Translations under genes and position numbers: made by a program
The notes under the pieces: generated by a model
What the model saw: the letters and a program-made list of their open reading frames with translations, nothing else
Database searches by the model: none
What the model was told of the DNA's origin: nothing
Shown: one piece after another, positions 1 through 9,518 of the stretch
Numbering within the stretch: the first letter of the stretch is position 1
Layout of the letters: the number at the start of each line of letters is the position of its first letter
Source: Oscillospiraceae bacterium
GTDB lineage: Bacteria > Bacillota > Clostridia > Oscillospirales > Oscillospiraceae
NCBI GenBank assembly: GCA_015067975.1
Contig: SVLK01000005.1
Coordinates: 33,357-97,356 of the forward strand
Length of the DNA: 64,000 bases
Reading direction: 5' to 3'

Positions 1-1
1 T

Positions 2-319
2 ACTTGCGGCTGCCACGATCATGATCACCATCATCATCACCACGCTGACGAGGTGTTTACCAGCTGGGGTGTGGAGACTCCCAAGATTTTCAGTGAGGCG
101 GAGATCCACCGGATTCTCGCTGCGTTGGACGGTGGCGAGTACGGTGCGATTCTGCGCGCTAAGGGTATCGTTCCTGCCGGCGAAGGCAAGTGGCTGCACT
201 TTGACTATGTACCTGAGGAACACGAGGTACGTTATGGTGCGGCGGACTATACGGGCCGTCTGTGCGTGATCGGCTCGCAGCTGAAAGAACACGAACTGCA
301 CCACCTGTTTGGTGTGTAA
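2..319 (+). CDS. CobW/COG0523-family GTP-binding protein, C-terminal part (5' truncated by window edge)
   Basis: Frame open from the window edge: TCGCHDHDHHHHHHADEVFTSWGVET... followed by a CobW C-terminal-like region (WLHFDYVPEEHEVRYG). The His-rich linker is typical of the family. Confidence 0.8.
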   Translation, partial: TCGCHDHDHHHHHHADEVFTSWGVETPKIFSEAEIHRILAALDGGEYGAILRAKGIVPAGEGKWLHFDYVPEEHEVRYGAADYTGRLCVIGSQLKEHELHHLFGV

Positions 320-331
320 GGAGAATTCTAC

Positions 332-1261
332 ATGGATATTCCTGTTTATCTCATTGCCGGATTTCTGGATGCCGGTAAAACGAACTTTATCAACGGTGTG
401 CTGCAGGATGGGTTTGCCCGGGAGGACCGCACGCTGCTGATTTGCTGCGAAGAGGGCGAGGAGGAGTATTATCCCACCGCGCTGAGCAATGTGTTCACCA
501 CAAAGGTGGAAGATGAAGATGATCTGACGCCGGAATTCTTCAAGAAACTGGAGAAGACGTATAAACCCAAGCAGGTCATCATTGAGTACAACGGCATGTG
601 GAACATTGAAAAGCTGTACCGTGAGGCCCTGCCCGCCAACTGGATCCTCTATCAGATCATGACGCTGGTGGATGCCCGTACATTCGAAATGTACGCCAAA
701 AACATGGGGCAGCTGATGATGGAGAAGATCATGAACGCAGACATGCTGATCTTCAACCGCTGCAACGAGCAGCTGCGTGCTGCGCTGCGCAGCCGCAACC
801 TGCGCATGGTAAACCGCCGCGCTGACATTTATCTGGAGAACGAGGACGGCACCAGCGAGGAGTACGTGACCGAGGATATGGCGCCCTTTGATCTCAGTTC
901 CGGTCATCTGGATGTACCGGATGAGGATTATGGCGTGTGGTATGTGGACATGATGGATGCCCCGCAGCGTTATGACGGCCTGACGGTAAAGTTCAAGGCG
1001 ATCATGTGCCACTCCAAGAAGTATAAAGGCGTTCACTGCCCCGGCCGCTTTGCCATGGTCTGCTGCGAGGATGACATGCAGTTTCTTGCCTTGGTATGCA
1101 AAGGCGACGGCTTGGAGAAAATCAAGGATCGCGTGTGGGTAGAAATCACCGCTACAGTGAAGAAGGAATTTGACAAGGCGTACGAGGCGGAAGGCCCTGT
1201 GCTGTACGTCAGTGAAATCCTACCTTGTGAGAAACCGAAAGAGGAAGTTGTGAGCTTCTAA
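332..1261 (+). CDS. CobW-like P-loop GTPase fused to a TIGR03943/YcgQ-like C-terminal domain
   Basis: N-term PVYLIAGFLDAGKTNFI (Walker A GxxxxGKT). C-term MCHSKKYKGVHCPGRFAMVCCEDDMQFLALVCKGDG...VWVEITATVKKEF...GPVLYVSEILPCEKP resembles TIGR03943/DUF1980. Confidence 0.75.
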   Translation: MDIPVYLIAGFLDAGKTNFINGVLQDGFAREDRTLLICCEEGEEEYYPTALSNVFTTKVEDEDDLTPEFFKKLEKTYKPKQVIIEYNGMWNIEKLYREALPANWILYQIMTLVDARTFEMYAKNMGQLMMEKIMNADMLIFNRCNEQLRAALRSRNLRMVNRRADIYLENEDGTSEEYVTEDMAPFDLSSGHLDVPDEDYGVWYVDMMDAPQRYDGLTVKFKAIMCHSKKYKGVHCPGRFAMVCCEDDMQFLALVCKGDGLEKIKDRVWVEITATVKKEFDKAYEAEGPVLYVSEILPCEKPKEEVVSF

Positions 1262-1265
1262 AAAG

Positions 1266-1297
1266 AAAAATCCGGAGCATTGCTCCGGATTTTTTTG
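1266..1297. terminator. Intrinsic terminator (convergent)
   Basis: AAAAATCCGGAGCATTGCTCCGGATTTTTTT hairpin with T tract. Confidence 0.85.
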
Positions 1298-1300
1298 ATC

Positions 1301-1690
1301 TTATAACCACGAACTGTCAAAACCGTAGGGGAGCAGCTCGTTGAGGGTGAAGTGCTTGGCCTCGCCTTTGCCGTTAAGGCAGATGACTTCCAGATCGGGG
1401 GCAAACTCCTTCATCACCTGACGGCACACACCGCAGGGTACACAGAAATCCTCACTGCGGCCGGCAATGGCAATACGTTTAAAGTCGCGGTAGCCCTCGC
1501 TGACGGCCTTAAAAATGGCGGTGCGTTCGGCACAAATAGTAGGAGTATAGGATGCGTTTTCGATGTTGCAGCCGGTAAACACGGTGCCGTCAACGCATTC
1601 CAGTGCTGCACCTACGGGAAAGTGGGAATAGGGAATATAGGCGCGATCCAGCATTTCAATGGCCTTTTGGCAAAGCTCTTTCTCAGTCAT
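1301..1690 (-). CDS. cdd: Cytidine deaminase
   Basis: CNIENASYTPTICAERTA and PCGVCRQVM zinc/active-site motifs; 129 aa. Confidence 0.95.
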   Translation of the reverse strand: MTEKELCQKAIEMLDRAYIPYSHFPVGAALECVDGTVFTGCNIENASYTPTICAERTAIFKAVSEGYRDFKRIAIAGRSEDFCVPCGVCRQVMKEFAPDLEVICLNGKGEAKHFTLNELLPYGFDSSWL

Positions 1691-1721
1691 CGTTCGGTCC
1701 TCCTTGTGGGGAATCTACGGA

Positions 1722-1755
1722 ATAAAGGCAGCAGGAATTCCTGCTGCCTTTATTG
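1722..1755. terminator. Intrinsic terminator downstream of ABC exporter operon
   Basis: AATAAAGGCAGCAGGAATTCCTGCTGCCTTTATT. Confidence 0.8.
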
Positions 1756-1777
1756 TAACGTGAAATGGGGGAGCGCG

Positions 1778-3658
1778 TCAAGAGAGTTCCGCTTGACCGG
1801 TGTAGAGCTGATAATACTTACCCTTTTGCTCGATCAGGTCGTCATGGTCGCCGCGCTCAATGATCTCGCCCTGTTCCAGCACCATGATAGCCTGGGCGTT
1901 TCGCACGGTGGACAGGCGGTGGGCGATGACAAACACGGTGCGGTCGGCCATCAGCGAATCCATACCCTGCTCAATCAGCTTTTCTGTGCGGGTGTCGATG
2001 GAGGAGGTGGCCTCGTCGAGGATCAACACAGGGGGATCGGACACGGCGGCACGGGCGATGGCCAGCAACTGCCGTTCACCTTGGCTGAGACTGCCGCCGT
2101 CACCGGTGATCACGGTGTCATAGCCTTGCGGCAAGTGCCGGATAAAGGTGTCGGCATTAGCCAGCTTGGCCGCTGCACGGACTTCCTCATCTGTGGCGTC
2201 CAGCTTGCCGTAGCGGATATTGTCGGCAATCGTCCCGGTGAACAGGTGGGTATCCTGCAGCACCATGCCCAGCGAGCGGCGCAGAGAGTCTTTGGCAATC
2301 TCCGTTACGTCGATGCCGTCGTAGGTGATGGTGCCGGACTGGATGTCATAAAACCGGTTGATCAGATTGGTGATGGTGGTCTTACCGGCACCGGTAGAGC
2401 CGACAAAGGCGATTTTCTGGCCCGGTTTTGCATAAAGGGAGATGTTGTGCAGGACTGTTTTCTCGTCCGTGTAGCCGAAGGTGACATCGTGGAAACGCAC
2501 ATCGCCCCGCAACTCCACCAGAGCTCCGTCGGGACGCTTCCATGCCCAGTGGCCGGTGCGCTGTGCTGTTTCGGTCAAGGTGTCACCGTTTTTCTCCACG
2601 CGGACCAGCACAGTTTTGCCATCATCCGGCTCGGACCGGGCGTCCATCACAGCAAAGATGCGCTCAGCACCGGCGACGGAGGCCAACAGCACATTGATCT
2701 GCTGGCTGATCTGGCTGATAGGCTGGGAAACCTGCTTGACATACAGAAGGTATGCGCCCAGCGAACCCACGTCGAACACACCGCCGATGGACAAAAGACC
2801 GCCGACACAGCAAGTGACGGCATAGTTGATGCGAGACAGGTTACCCATGGCCGGCATCATGGAGGAGGCATAAGTCTGGGCCAGCGTGGCGGCAGCGCGA
2901 TAAGCTTCGTTGAGCTCGCTGAACTCATCTATGGCCTTTTTCTCGTGGTTGAAGACCTTGATCACCTTTTGACCCTCGGTCATCTCCTCGATAAAACCGT
3001 TGACAGCGCCCAGCGCCTTTTGCTGACGCTGGAAGTTGACACGGCTTTTCCCTCCGATGACCTTTACAATCAGGAACATCAGCACCAAAAAGACGAAGGA
3101 GATCAGTGTCAGCTGCCAGTTGAGCACCAGCATCATGGTGACCGTGCATACAAAGGTGAGGGTATTGGAGATCACACTGGCGAAGCTGGAGTTGATCATC
3201 TCCGACACGGTGTCGATATCGTTGGTGAAACGGCTCATCAGATCACCGGACTGGTGAGTATCGAAGTAGCTGATAGGCAGTTCCTGCAGTTTCTCAAACA
3301 GATCCTGCCGTAGTTTGGCCACAGTTTTCTGCGAGATGCGCACCATAATGCGGGCATAGGTGTAAGAGCAGCCGGCGCTGAGGGCAAAGCAGCCGAACAG
3401 CAGCGCAACCATCTTCAAAAGACCGGTAAAGTCGCCGGGGATAATATAATTGTTGATGATGGGCTTCATCAGATAACTGCTGGCAACCGAGGCCAAAGAG
3501 CTGATTACCAGACACAGCGCAACAAGAATCAACAGCAGCTTATACTGGCTGATGTAACCTACCAGACGCAGCACGGTTCCTCTCAGGTTTTGGGGGCGCT
3601 GATAACCGTGACCCTGACGCCCACCGGGACCGCCCTTAGGTGCGGGAGTTTTAGCCAT
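1778..3658 (-). CDS. ABC exporter, fused TM/ATPase subunit (canonical NBD)
   Basis: Walker A GSTGAGKTT, signature LSQGERQ, Walker B VLILDEATSSID; N-terminal ABC membrane domain. Confidence 0.95.
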   Translation of the reverse strand: MAKTPAPKGGPGGRQGHGYQRPQNLRGTVLRLVGYISQYKLLLILVALCLVISSLASVASSYLMKPIINNYIIPGDFTGLLKMVALLFGCFALSAGCSYTYARIMVRISQKTVAKLRQDLFEKLQELPISYFDTHQSGDLMSRFTNDIDTVSEMINSSFASVISNTLTFVCTVTMMLVLNWQLTLISFVFLVLMFLIVKVIGGKSRVNFQRQQKALGAVNGFIEEMTEGQKVIKVFNHEKKAIDEFSELNEAYRAAATLAQTYASSMMPAMGNLSRINYAVTCCVGGLLSIGGVFDVGSLGAYLLYVKQVSQPISQISQQINVLLASVAGAERIFAVMDARSEPDDGKTVLVRVEKNGDTLTETAQRTGHWAWKRPDGALVELRGDVRFHDVTFGYTDEKTVLHNISLYAKPGQKIAFVGSTGAGKTTITNLINRFYDIQSGTITYDGIDVTEIAKDSLRRSLGMVLQDTHLFTGTIADNIRYGKLDATDEEVRAAAKLANADTFIRHLPQGYDTVITGDGGSLSQGERQLLAIARAAVSDPPVLILDEATSSIDTRTEKLIEQGMDSLMADRTVFVIAHRLSTVRNAQAIMVLEQGEIIERGDHDDLIEQKGKYYQLYTGQAELS

Positions 3659-5387
3659 GGATGCTCACCCCTTCCTGCTGCGAGGAATAAACCTCGCGAT
3701 AAATGGCGTTGGATGCAAGCAACTCTTCGTGGGTGCCCATGCCGTCGATCCGTCCGTCATCCATGATGATGATCAAATCGGCATCCATAATGGAGGTAAC
3801 GCGCTGAGCAATGATAATTTTGGTCGTGCCCGGCAGAGTTTCGCGCAGTGCGGTACGAATTTTGGCGTCGGTGGCGGTATCCACAGCGGAGGTGGAGTCG
3901 TCCAGAATCAGGATCTTCGGCTTGCGGATGATGGCGCGGGCGATGCAAAGCCGCTGCTTCTGACCACCGGAGACATTGGTGCCGCCCTGTTCAATGTAGG
4001 TTTCGTAGCCATCGGGCATGGCGGAAACGAACTCATGAGCACAGGCGATACGACAGGCCTCTTCGATTTCTGCATCAGTGGCATTGGCGTCGCCCCAGCG
4101 CAGGTTTTCGCGCACCGTACCGGAAAAGAGGGTGTTTTTCTGCAGGACCATGGCGCAGGCATCACGCAGATGCTCCATGGTGTAGTCCTTTACATTGCGG
4201 CCGCCCACATAGACAGCGCCTTCGGTGGCCTCATACAGGCGGGGAATCAGGCTGACCAGCGTGGTTTTGGCACTGCCGGTGCCGCCCAGAATGCCTACCG
4301 TCATGCCGGAATCGATGGAGAGGTTGATATTCTCCAGATTCCATGCTTCGGTGGACTTGTTGTAACGGAAATTGACGTTTTCAAAGCGGATAGAGCCGTC
4401 AGCTACCTGCAGCGCAGGATCGGCAGCGTCATCGGTAATCTCACTCTTCTCATCCAGCACCTCGATGATACGCTTGGCGCAGGCGATGGAGCGGGTGAGG
4501 ATCATCATTACCATGGAGACCATCATTAGCGACATAAGGATCTCGGATACGTAGGTAAAGAAGGCAATCAGATCACCGGAGAGCATGGTGCCCTCAAATA
4601 CATAGTGGCCGCCGATCCACATCACGGCGGTAATGGTGCCGCCCATCAGCAGCATCATGATGGGCATGAAAGTGACTACAAAACCGAAAGCGCGTTCGGC
4701 CATGGTGCGCAGATTCTGGCTGCGGCGGGTGAACTTGTCTTTCTCTTCTTCTTCGCGCACATAGGATTTGACAACGCGGATGGCGGTCAGGTTTTCCTGC
4801 ACCACCAGATTCAGATCGTCGGTAGCTTTCTGCAAGGAGGTGAAATAGGGTCCTACTTTGCGAATTACCAGAATAACGGTGATGATCAGCAGCGGGATCA
4901 CGGCCAAAAATACGCGGCTGAGACGGGTGGAGATGCGCAGCGCCATGATCAGCGAGGTGATCAGCATGGAGGGGGCTCGGACAAACATGCGCATGCCCAT
5001 CATCAGCGTCATCTGCACGCTGGCGACATCACTGGTCAGTCGGGTGATGAGGGAGGCGGTAGAGAATCGCTCAATGTTGCTGAAAGAGAATTGCTGCACT
5101 TTCTCGTATTCGGCGCGGCGTAGATTGGCACCGAAGCCCATACTGGCGCGGGAGGCCAGTGCGGCGGCACCTACGCCCATGGCCAGCGCAGCCATAGCCA
5201 TCAAGATCATCTTGATGCCGGTGGAGAGAATATAGGCCCGGTCGCCGTTTTCAATGCCGATGTTGACGATGTCGCTCATAGCCAGCGGCAGCAGCAGTTC
5301 AAAAACCGCCTCGCCGGCAGAAAAGAGCACACCCAGCACGATCAGTGCCCGGTAGCCTTTGGTATAGGGATAGAGTTTGCGGAGCAT
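3651..5387 (-). CDS. ABC exporter, fused TM/ATPase subunit (degenerate Walker B)
   Basis: Walker A GGTGSAKTT, signature VSGGQKQ, Walker B ILILDDSTSAVD; overlaps the next gene by 8 bp. Confidence 0.95.
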   Translation of the reverse strand: MLRKLYPYTKGYRALIVLGVLFSAGEAVFELLLPLAMSDIVNIGIENGDRAYILSTGIKMILMAMAALAMGVGAAALASRASMGFGANLRRAEYEKVQQFSFSNIERFSTASLITRLTSDVASVQMTLMMGMRMFVRAPSMLITSLIMALRISTRLSRVFLAVIPLLIITVILVIRKVGPYFTSLQKATDDLNLVVQENLTAIRVVKSYVREEEEKDKFTRRSQNLRTMAERAFGFVVTFMPIMMLLMGGTITAVMWIGGHYVFEGTMLSGDLIAFFTYVSEILMSLMMVSMVMMILTRSIACAKRIIEVLDEKSEITDDAADPALQVADGSIRFENVNFRYNKSTEAWNLENINLSIDSGMTVGILGGTGSAKTTLVSLIPRLYEATEGAVYVGGRNVKDYTMEHLRDACAMVLQKNTLFSGTVRENLRWGDANATDAEIEEACRIACAHEFVSAMPDGYETYIEQGGTNVSGGQKQRLCIARAIIRKPKILILDDSTSAVDTATDAKIRTALRETLPGTTKIIIAQRVTSIMDADLIIIMDDGRIDGMGTHEELLASNAIYREVYSSQQEGVSIHG

Positions 5388-5553
5388 GCGTTACCTCCTA
5401 TAAGATAGGTAGAATTATCGGCAAAAGTTTGCCGTATTTTCCAAAATGAACAGCTAAATATTACGCTCAAAAGGAGAATGCGTCAAGGGGAGAAGAAAAC
5501 AGAGGCAGTAAACATTTTGTGAATTATTGGTTGCATTGTGCATGGTAACGAAC

Positions 5554-5582
5554 AAAGGCGACCGGATTATCCGGTCGCCTTT
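5554..5582. terminator. Intrinsic terminator downstream of tRNA-Leu
   Basis: AAAGGCGACCGGATTATCCGGTCGCCTTT. Confidence 0.7.
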
Positions 5583-5588
5583 ATGTTG

Positions 5589-5673
5589 TGGTGCGGGCAT
5601 GGGGACTCGAACCCCAACACATCTCTGCACGAGAACCTAAATCTCGCATGTCTACCAATTCCATCATGCCCGC
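5589..5673 (-). tRNA. tRNA-Leu(UAG), CCA encoded
   Basis: Reverse complement GCGGGCATGATGGAATTGGTAGACATGCGAGATTTAGGTTCTCGTGCAGAGATGTGTTGGGGTTCGAGTCCCCATGCCCGCACCA; anticodon loop TTTAGGT; long variable arm. Confidence 0.95.
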
Positions 5674-5730
5674 GCATCTGCGTGACATTGTACCACGGCG
5701 GCGGCAGATGCACAAGTGTTTTATACGCTA

Positions 5731-5759
5731 AAAGGCCGCAGCGAAAGCTGCGGCCTTTT
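5731..5759. terminator. Intrinsic terminator
   Basis: AAAGGCCGCAGCGAAAGCTGCGGCCTTTT. Confidence 0.8.
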
Positions 5760-5768
5760 ACAATTTGC

Positions 5769-6179
5769 TTACAGATAGTGGCGCATCAGATCGGTGGCGG
5801 TGTCGGCATCGGCACTAACAGTCACGGTGAACTTCACCATGTTCTTGTCGCTGAAACGCTCCAGCCAGCCTAAAAACTTCTCCGTCTCGTGCGCATCGCT
5901 GTTGCGGGCGATTTTCCACAGGTTGTCTACATAGACATGAGAAATATCGTAATTGCCCGCGTACAGACCGCTGATGAAGCCGCGCAGGCACTCATAAGAA
6001 TTCAGATCATATTCGCCGGCATTGACCAGACGTACATTGTAGCTGATGTCGTAGGTCATATCTGCGCTGGGCTCGATGCAGACGACGCTGCCCTTTTCAG
6101 ATTCCACGGATGCGTGGATCAATTCGATCAACTGCTTGGTCTTACCGGCACCGGCGGCGCCCATAATCAGTCTAACCAT
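5769..6179 (-). CDS. Small P-loop protein of unknown function
   Basis: MVRLIMGAAGAGKTKQLIELI (Walker A at N-terminus); 136 aa. Confidence 0.75.
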   Translation of the reverse strand: MVRLIMGAAGAGKTKQLIELIHASVESEKGSVVCIEPSADMTYDISYNVRLVNAGEYDLNSYECLRGFISGLYAGNYDISHVYVDNLWKIARNSDAHETEKFLGWLERFSDKNMVKFTVTVSADADTATDLMRHYL

Positions 6180-6302
6180 AAGAAATCACTCCTTCGATAT
6201 ATATGGTAACCAGTGGTTCCTATACTTGTAATAAAGATACCACATGGTTAAGAAAATAGCAATGAAAAAATATGCGTTCTTTTTTGTGAAAAAGAACAAG
6301 GC

Positions 6303-7640
6303 TCAGCCGTTCAGCTTGGCCAGCAGCTCCTGACGCAGTTCCTCGTAACCGGGCTTGCCCAACAGTGCAAACATGTTCTTCTTATAGGCCTCCACGCCGG
6401 GCTGGTCGAAGGGATTGACCTCCAGCAGGTAACCGCTCAGACCGCAGGAATACTCAAAGAAGTAAATCAGCTCACCCAGTGCATAGGCATCGCAGCGCTC
6501 CATATTGACAATGATGTTGGGAACACCGCCCTCCACGTGAGCCAGTAGTGTGCCGTCCATGGCCTGCAGCTTGATGAAGTCCATATCCTTGCCGGCCAGG
6601 AAGTTCAGACCGTCGCCGTTGACCTCGTCAAAGGGGACGATGTTGGTGGTAGCAGAGGGACCCATGCGCACCACGGTTTCGAAAAGGTGACGTTCACCCT
6701 GCTGGATATACTGGCCCATGGAGTGCAGATCTGCGGTAAACTCCACGCTGGCGGGGAACAGGCCCTTGTTCTCCTTGCCCTCGCTCTCGCCGTAGAGCTG
6801 CTTCCACCATTCGCACATGAAGCGGAAGTTAGGCTCGTAAGCGGCCAGCACCTCGATTTTTTTACCGGTGCGGTACAGCTCATAGCGTCCGCAGCCGTAC
6901 TGCCATGCGGGGTTGGTGGCCATGTCGGGATTGGCACAGGTATCCATCATAGCAGCGGCGCCGCTCATCAGCGCGTCAATATCCACGCCGGCCACAGCAA
7001 TAGGCAGCAGGCCCACGGCGGTCAGCACGCTGTAACGGCCGCCCACATCATCGGGAACCACAAAGGTTTCGTAGCCGGCCTGGTCAGCCAGCGTCTTCAG
7101 CGCGCCGCGAGCGCGGTCGGTGGTGGCATAGATGCGCTTGGCGGCGCCTTCCTTGCCATACTTGTCCTCCAACAGCTTGCGGAAGAAACGGAAAGCCACG
7201 GCAGGTTCGGTGGTGGTGCCGGATTTGGAAATAACGTTGACGGAGAAATCGCGGCCGTCCAGCAGCTCTACGACCTCACTCATTTGATCGGAAGACAGGC
7301 CGTTGCCGGTGAAATAGATATTGGGAGTGTTCTTTTTCTTCAGGTTATAGTTGGCAGAGCACAGGCACTCAATCACGCCGCGGGCACCCAGATAGGAACC
7401 GCCGATGCCGATGACTACCAGCGCTTCGCTGTCGCTCTGGATTTTTTGGGCGGCAGCCTTGATGCGGGCAAACTCGTCTTTGTCGTAGTCGGCGGGCAGA
7501 CGCACCCAACCGGTGTAGTCATTGCCGACGCCATCGCGGTTCTGCAGATGGTCGTGAGCGATGCGCAGACGCTGTGCCAGTTCGGTTTCGTAGTTGGGGG
7601 TCACAAAGGACCGGATATTGGCCAGATTCACCTGGATCAT
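6303..7640 (-). CDS. pgi: Glucose-6-phosphate isomerase
   Basis: [51 protein letters not shown] motifs. Confidence 0.97.
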   Translation of the reverse strand: MIQVNLANIRSFVTPNYETELAQRLRIAHDHLQNRDGVGNDYTGWVRLPADYDKDEFARIKAAAQKIQSDSEALVVIGIGGSYLGARGVIECLCSANYNLKKKNTPNIYFTGNGLSSDQMSEVVELLDGRDFSVNVISKSGTTTEPAVAFRFFRKLLEDKYGKEGAAKRIYATTDRARGALKTLADQAGYETFVVPDDVGGRYSVLTAVGLLPIAVAGVDIDALMSGAAAMMDTCANPDMATNPAWQYGCGRYELYRTGKKIEVLAAYEPNFRFMCEWWKQLYGESEGKENKGLFPASVEFTADLHSMGQYIQQGERHLFETVVRMGPSATTNIVPFDEVNGDGLNFLAGKDMDFIKLQAMDGTLLAHVEGGVPNIIVNMERCDAYALGELIYFFEYSCGLSGYLLEVNPFDQPGVEAYKKNMFALLGKPGYEELRQELLAKLNG

Positions 7641-7766
7641 GGATTATTCCTCCTATATATCATCGTTGGTAACTATGTGTATCAACTTATTTTACATCGT
7701 GCAACGGCAAAAAACAAGCGCAAAGCGGCGAAAAAGCAATAAAAGGGACGGCAAAAGCCGTCTCTT

Positions 7767-8897
7767 TTATTGCAGAAGGAAGGTAGACAGCAGCATGCGG
7801 CGGAACATCTCACCCCAAGTCAGTTTTTCTACCGCCTGTGCTGCCAGTAGTGGCAACTCCAATACGACGTGCTCTCCGCTGCGCACCGTTAAGGTGCCCA
7901 GCTGCTGGCCTGCCCCGATGGGCGCTTCTACCTGTTCCGGCAGCGAGATTTCCTGCGTTAGGGAAGAAATCTGTGATTTGGGAAGTAAGACCTGCCGCCC
8001 GGTGGAAGGGAACTGCAGCGCGATGCTGTCTTCTTCACCCAGATGCACCGGTAAAAGGGGCAGCGGCTCGGACGGTTCTACGTTGTGCAGCGTATAGGTG
8101 GAGAACCCGTAATTGAGCATGGTTTTAGCATCCTCGAACCGCTGCTGTGAAGTGCTGCCATGGAGCACTACGGCGATCAATTCCATCCCTTCGCGCTCGG
8201 CAGTGGCGCTGATGCAGTAGCCGGCACTGCTGGTGCTGCCGGTTTTCAATCCTGTGGCGCCGTCATAAAACCGGATCAGTTTGTTGGTGTTGGCCAGTTC
8301 AAATTCGCCGCCGCGCAGCGAATCCATCCAGATGGTAGTAAAGCGACGCAGATCGGGGTGGTGCAAAATCAGCTGACGGCTCATCAGTGCAATATCCCAC
8401 GCACTGGAGACATGCCCCTCGGCGGGAAGTCCGTGGCAATTGACGAAATGGGTGTCGTTCATGCCCAATTCCCGGGCGCGGTTATTCATTTGCTCCACAA
8501 ACAGTTCAGTCACACCCGCTACATGCTCGGCCAACGCCACGGAGGCATCGTTACCGGAAGCAACGCACACGGCTTTGATCAGTTCCTCCACGGTGATCTG
8601 CTCACCCTCGGCCAAATACACATTGCTGCCGCCCATGGATGCGGCGTAGGCGCTGACGGTGACCACGTCGTCGTAGGAAACAGAACCTTTTTCGATGGCC
8701 TCCATGGTCAGCAGCAGCGTCATTACCTTGGTGACGCTGGCGGGCTCCAACTGCTCGTGTTCGTTCTTGGCGTAAAGAACCTCGCCGGTGATTTTTTCCA
8801 TCAGCAGCGCGCTGGGTGCTTCCAGTGTCAAGTCTACTGCATGTGCATGCGCCGGCAAGGCCAATAGCAGCACCAACAGCCACAAAAAACGTTTCAT
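7767..8897 (-). CDS. D-alanyl-D-alanine carboxypeptidase (S11 penicillin-binding protein)
   Basis: Signal peptide MKRFLWLLVLLLALPAHAHA; SxxK (ASVTKVM), SGN (VASGNDASV), KTG (GLKTGSTSSAG). Start chosen at the Met preceding the signal peptide. Confidence 0.93.
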   Translation of the reverse strand: MKRFLWLLVLLLALPAHAHAVDLTLEAPSALLMEKITGEVLYAKNEHEQLEPASVTKVMTLLLTMEAIEKGSVSYDDVVTVSAYAASMGGSNVYLAEGEQITVEELIKAVCVASGNDASVALAEHVAGVTELFVEQMNNRARELGMNDTHFVNCHGLPAEGHVSSAWDIALMSRQLILHHPDLRRFTTIWMDSLRGGEFELANTNKLIRFYDGATGLKTGSTSSAGYCISATAEREGMELIAVVLHGSTSQQRFEDAKTMLNYGFSTYTLHNVEPSEPLPLLPVHLGEEDSIALQFPSTGRQVLLPKSQISSLTQEISLPEQVEAPIGAGQQLGTLTVRSGEHVVLELPLLAAQAVEKLTWGEMFRRMLLSTFLLQ

Positions 8898-9019
8898 CCC
8901 ATCTCCTCCAATGCTTTTTTCTAAGACATATGCACCTGAGACCACTTTCATACCCACCGCCATTTTTCGCCTTGCAAATTGCGCGGCAGCCTGCTATAAT
9001 GGCAAAGTAAATTGCATAC

Positions 9020-9093
9020 GCAGGGTTGGTATATCGGTATTACAGCGGCTTCCCAAGCCGTTAAGGCGGGTTCGACTCCCGTACCCTGCTCCA
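9020..9093 (+). tRNA. tRNA-Gly(CCC), CCA encoded
   Basis: GCAGGGTTGGTATATCGGTATTACAGCGGCTTCCCAAGCCGTTAAGGCGGGTTCGACTCCCGTACCCTGCTCCA; anticodon loop TTCCCAA. Confidence 0.95.
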
Positions 9094-9096
9094 TTA

Positions 9097-9123
9097 CGCC
9101 GCGAACGCACGACGTTCGCGGCG
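9097..9123 (+). terminator. Terminator-like hairpin after tRNA-Gly
   Basis: CGCCGCGAACG-CACGA-CGTTCGCGGCG; only a weak T tract follows. Confidence 0.6.
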
Positions 9124-9382
9124 ACATTCTTTTGGGCCGTTTGCGACAGATTTCGTTATAGATAAACAAATTCTTTTCCCTCTTGTGATCGGTCGGTATT
9201 TTTACGGTACTTTTATAGTGCACCTATACAAAAATCGCACAGAAGAAGTTGGAGAGAAAACGCACAAAAACACACAAAAATATTAAAAACATTGAAAGAA
9301 AACGCTTTCGATGGCATTTTTGTGAGAAATGAAGTTAGCAAAAAAAAACCAGTTGATTCGTGCTGACAAAAAAGAGGACTCG

Positions 9383-9411
9383 TTGACTTTTTGTTAGAAT
9401 TCTTCTATAAT
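9383..9411 (+). promoter_or_regulatory. Near-consensus sigma-A promoter of the giant adhesin
   Basis: TTGACT - 17 nt - TATAAT. Confidence 0.8.
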
Positions 9412-9518
9412 TTACCTATTAAAATATGTGCGCGGGGCATTGCGGCAATGGAACCGCATCTTACCTGCAGCTGAACAAAAGAATTGCCATTGAATCCTAA
9501 GGAAAGGGGATTGAACAT

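Noticed and set aside
1-1261. Treating the His-rich stretch near base 20-50 as a cloning tag or vector artefact
   Set aside because: Poly-His linkers are natural in COG0523 metallochaperones and the flanking frame is consistent with CobW.
1352-3313. 653-aa ORF antisense to cdd and the ABC exporter
   Set aside because: Antisense to two well-supported genes and runs through their intergenic terminator; low-complexity translation.
5538-5873. ORF reading MLWCGHGDSNPNTSLHENLNLACLPIPS
   Set aside because: Translation of the antisense of tRNA-Leu; a common annotation artefact.
8948-9223. ORF containing MEQGTGVEPALTAWEAAVIPIYQPCV
   Set aside because: Antisense of tRNA-Gly, a well-known spurious ORF type.
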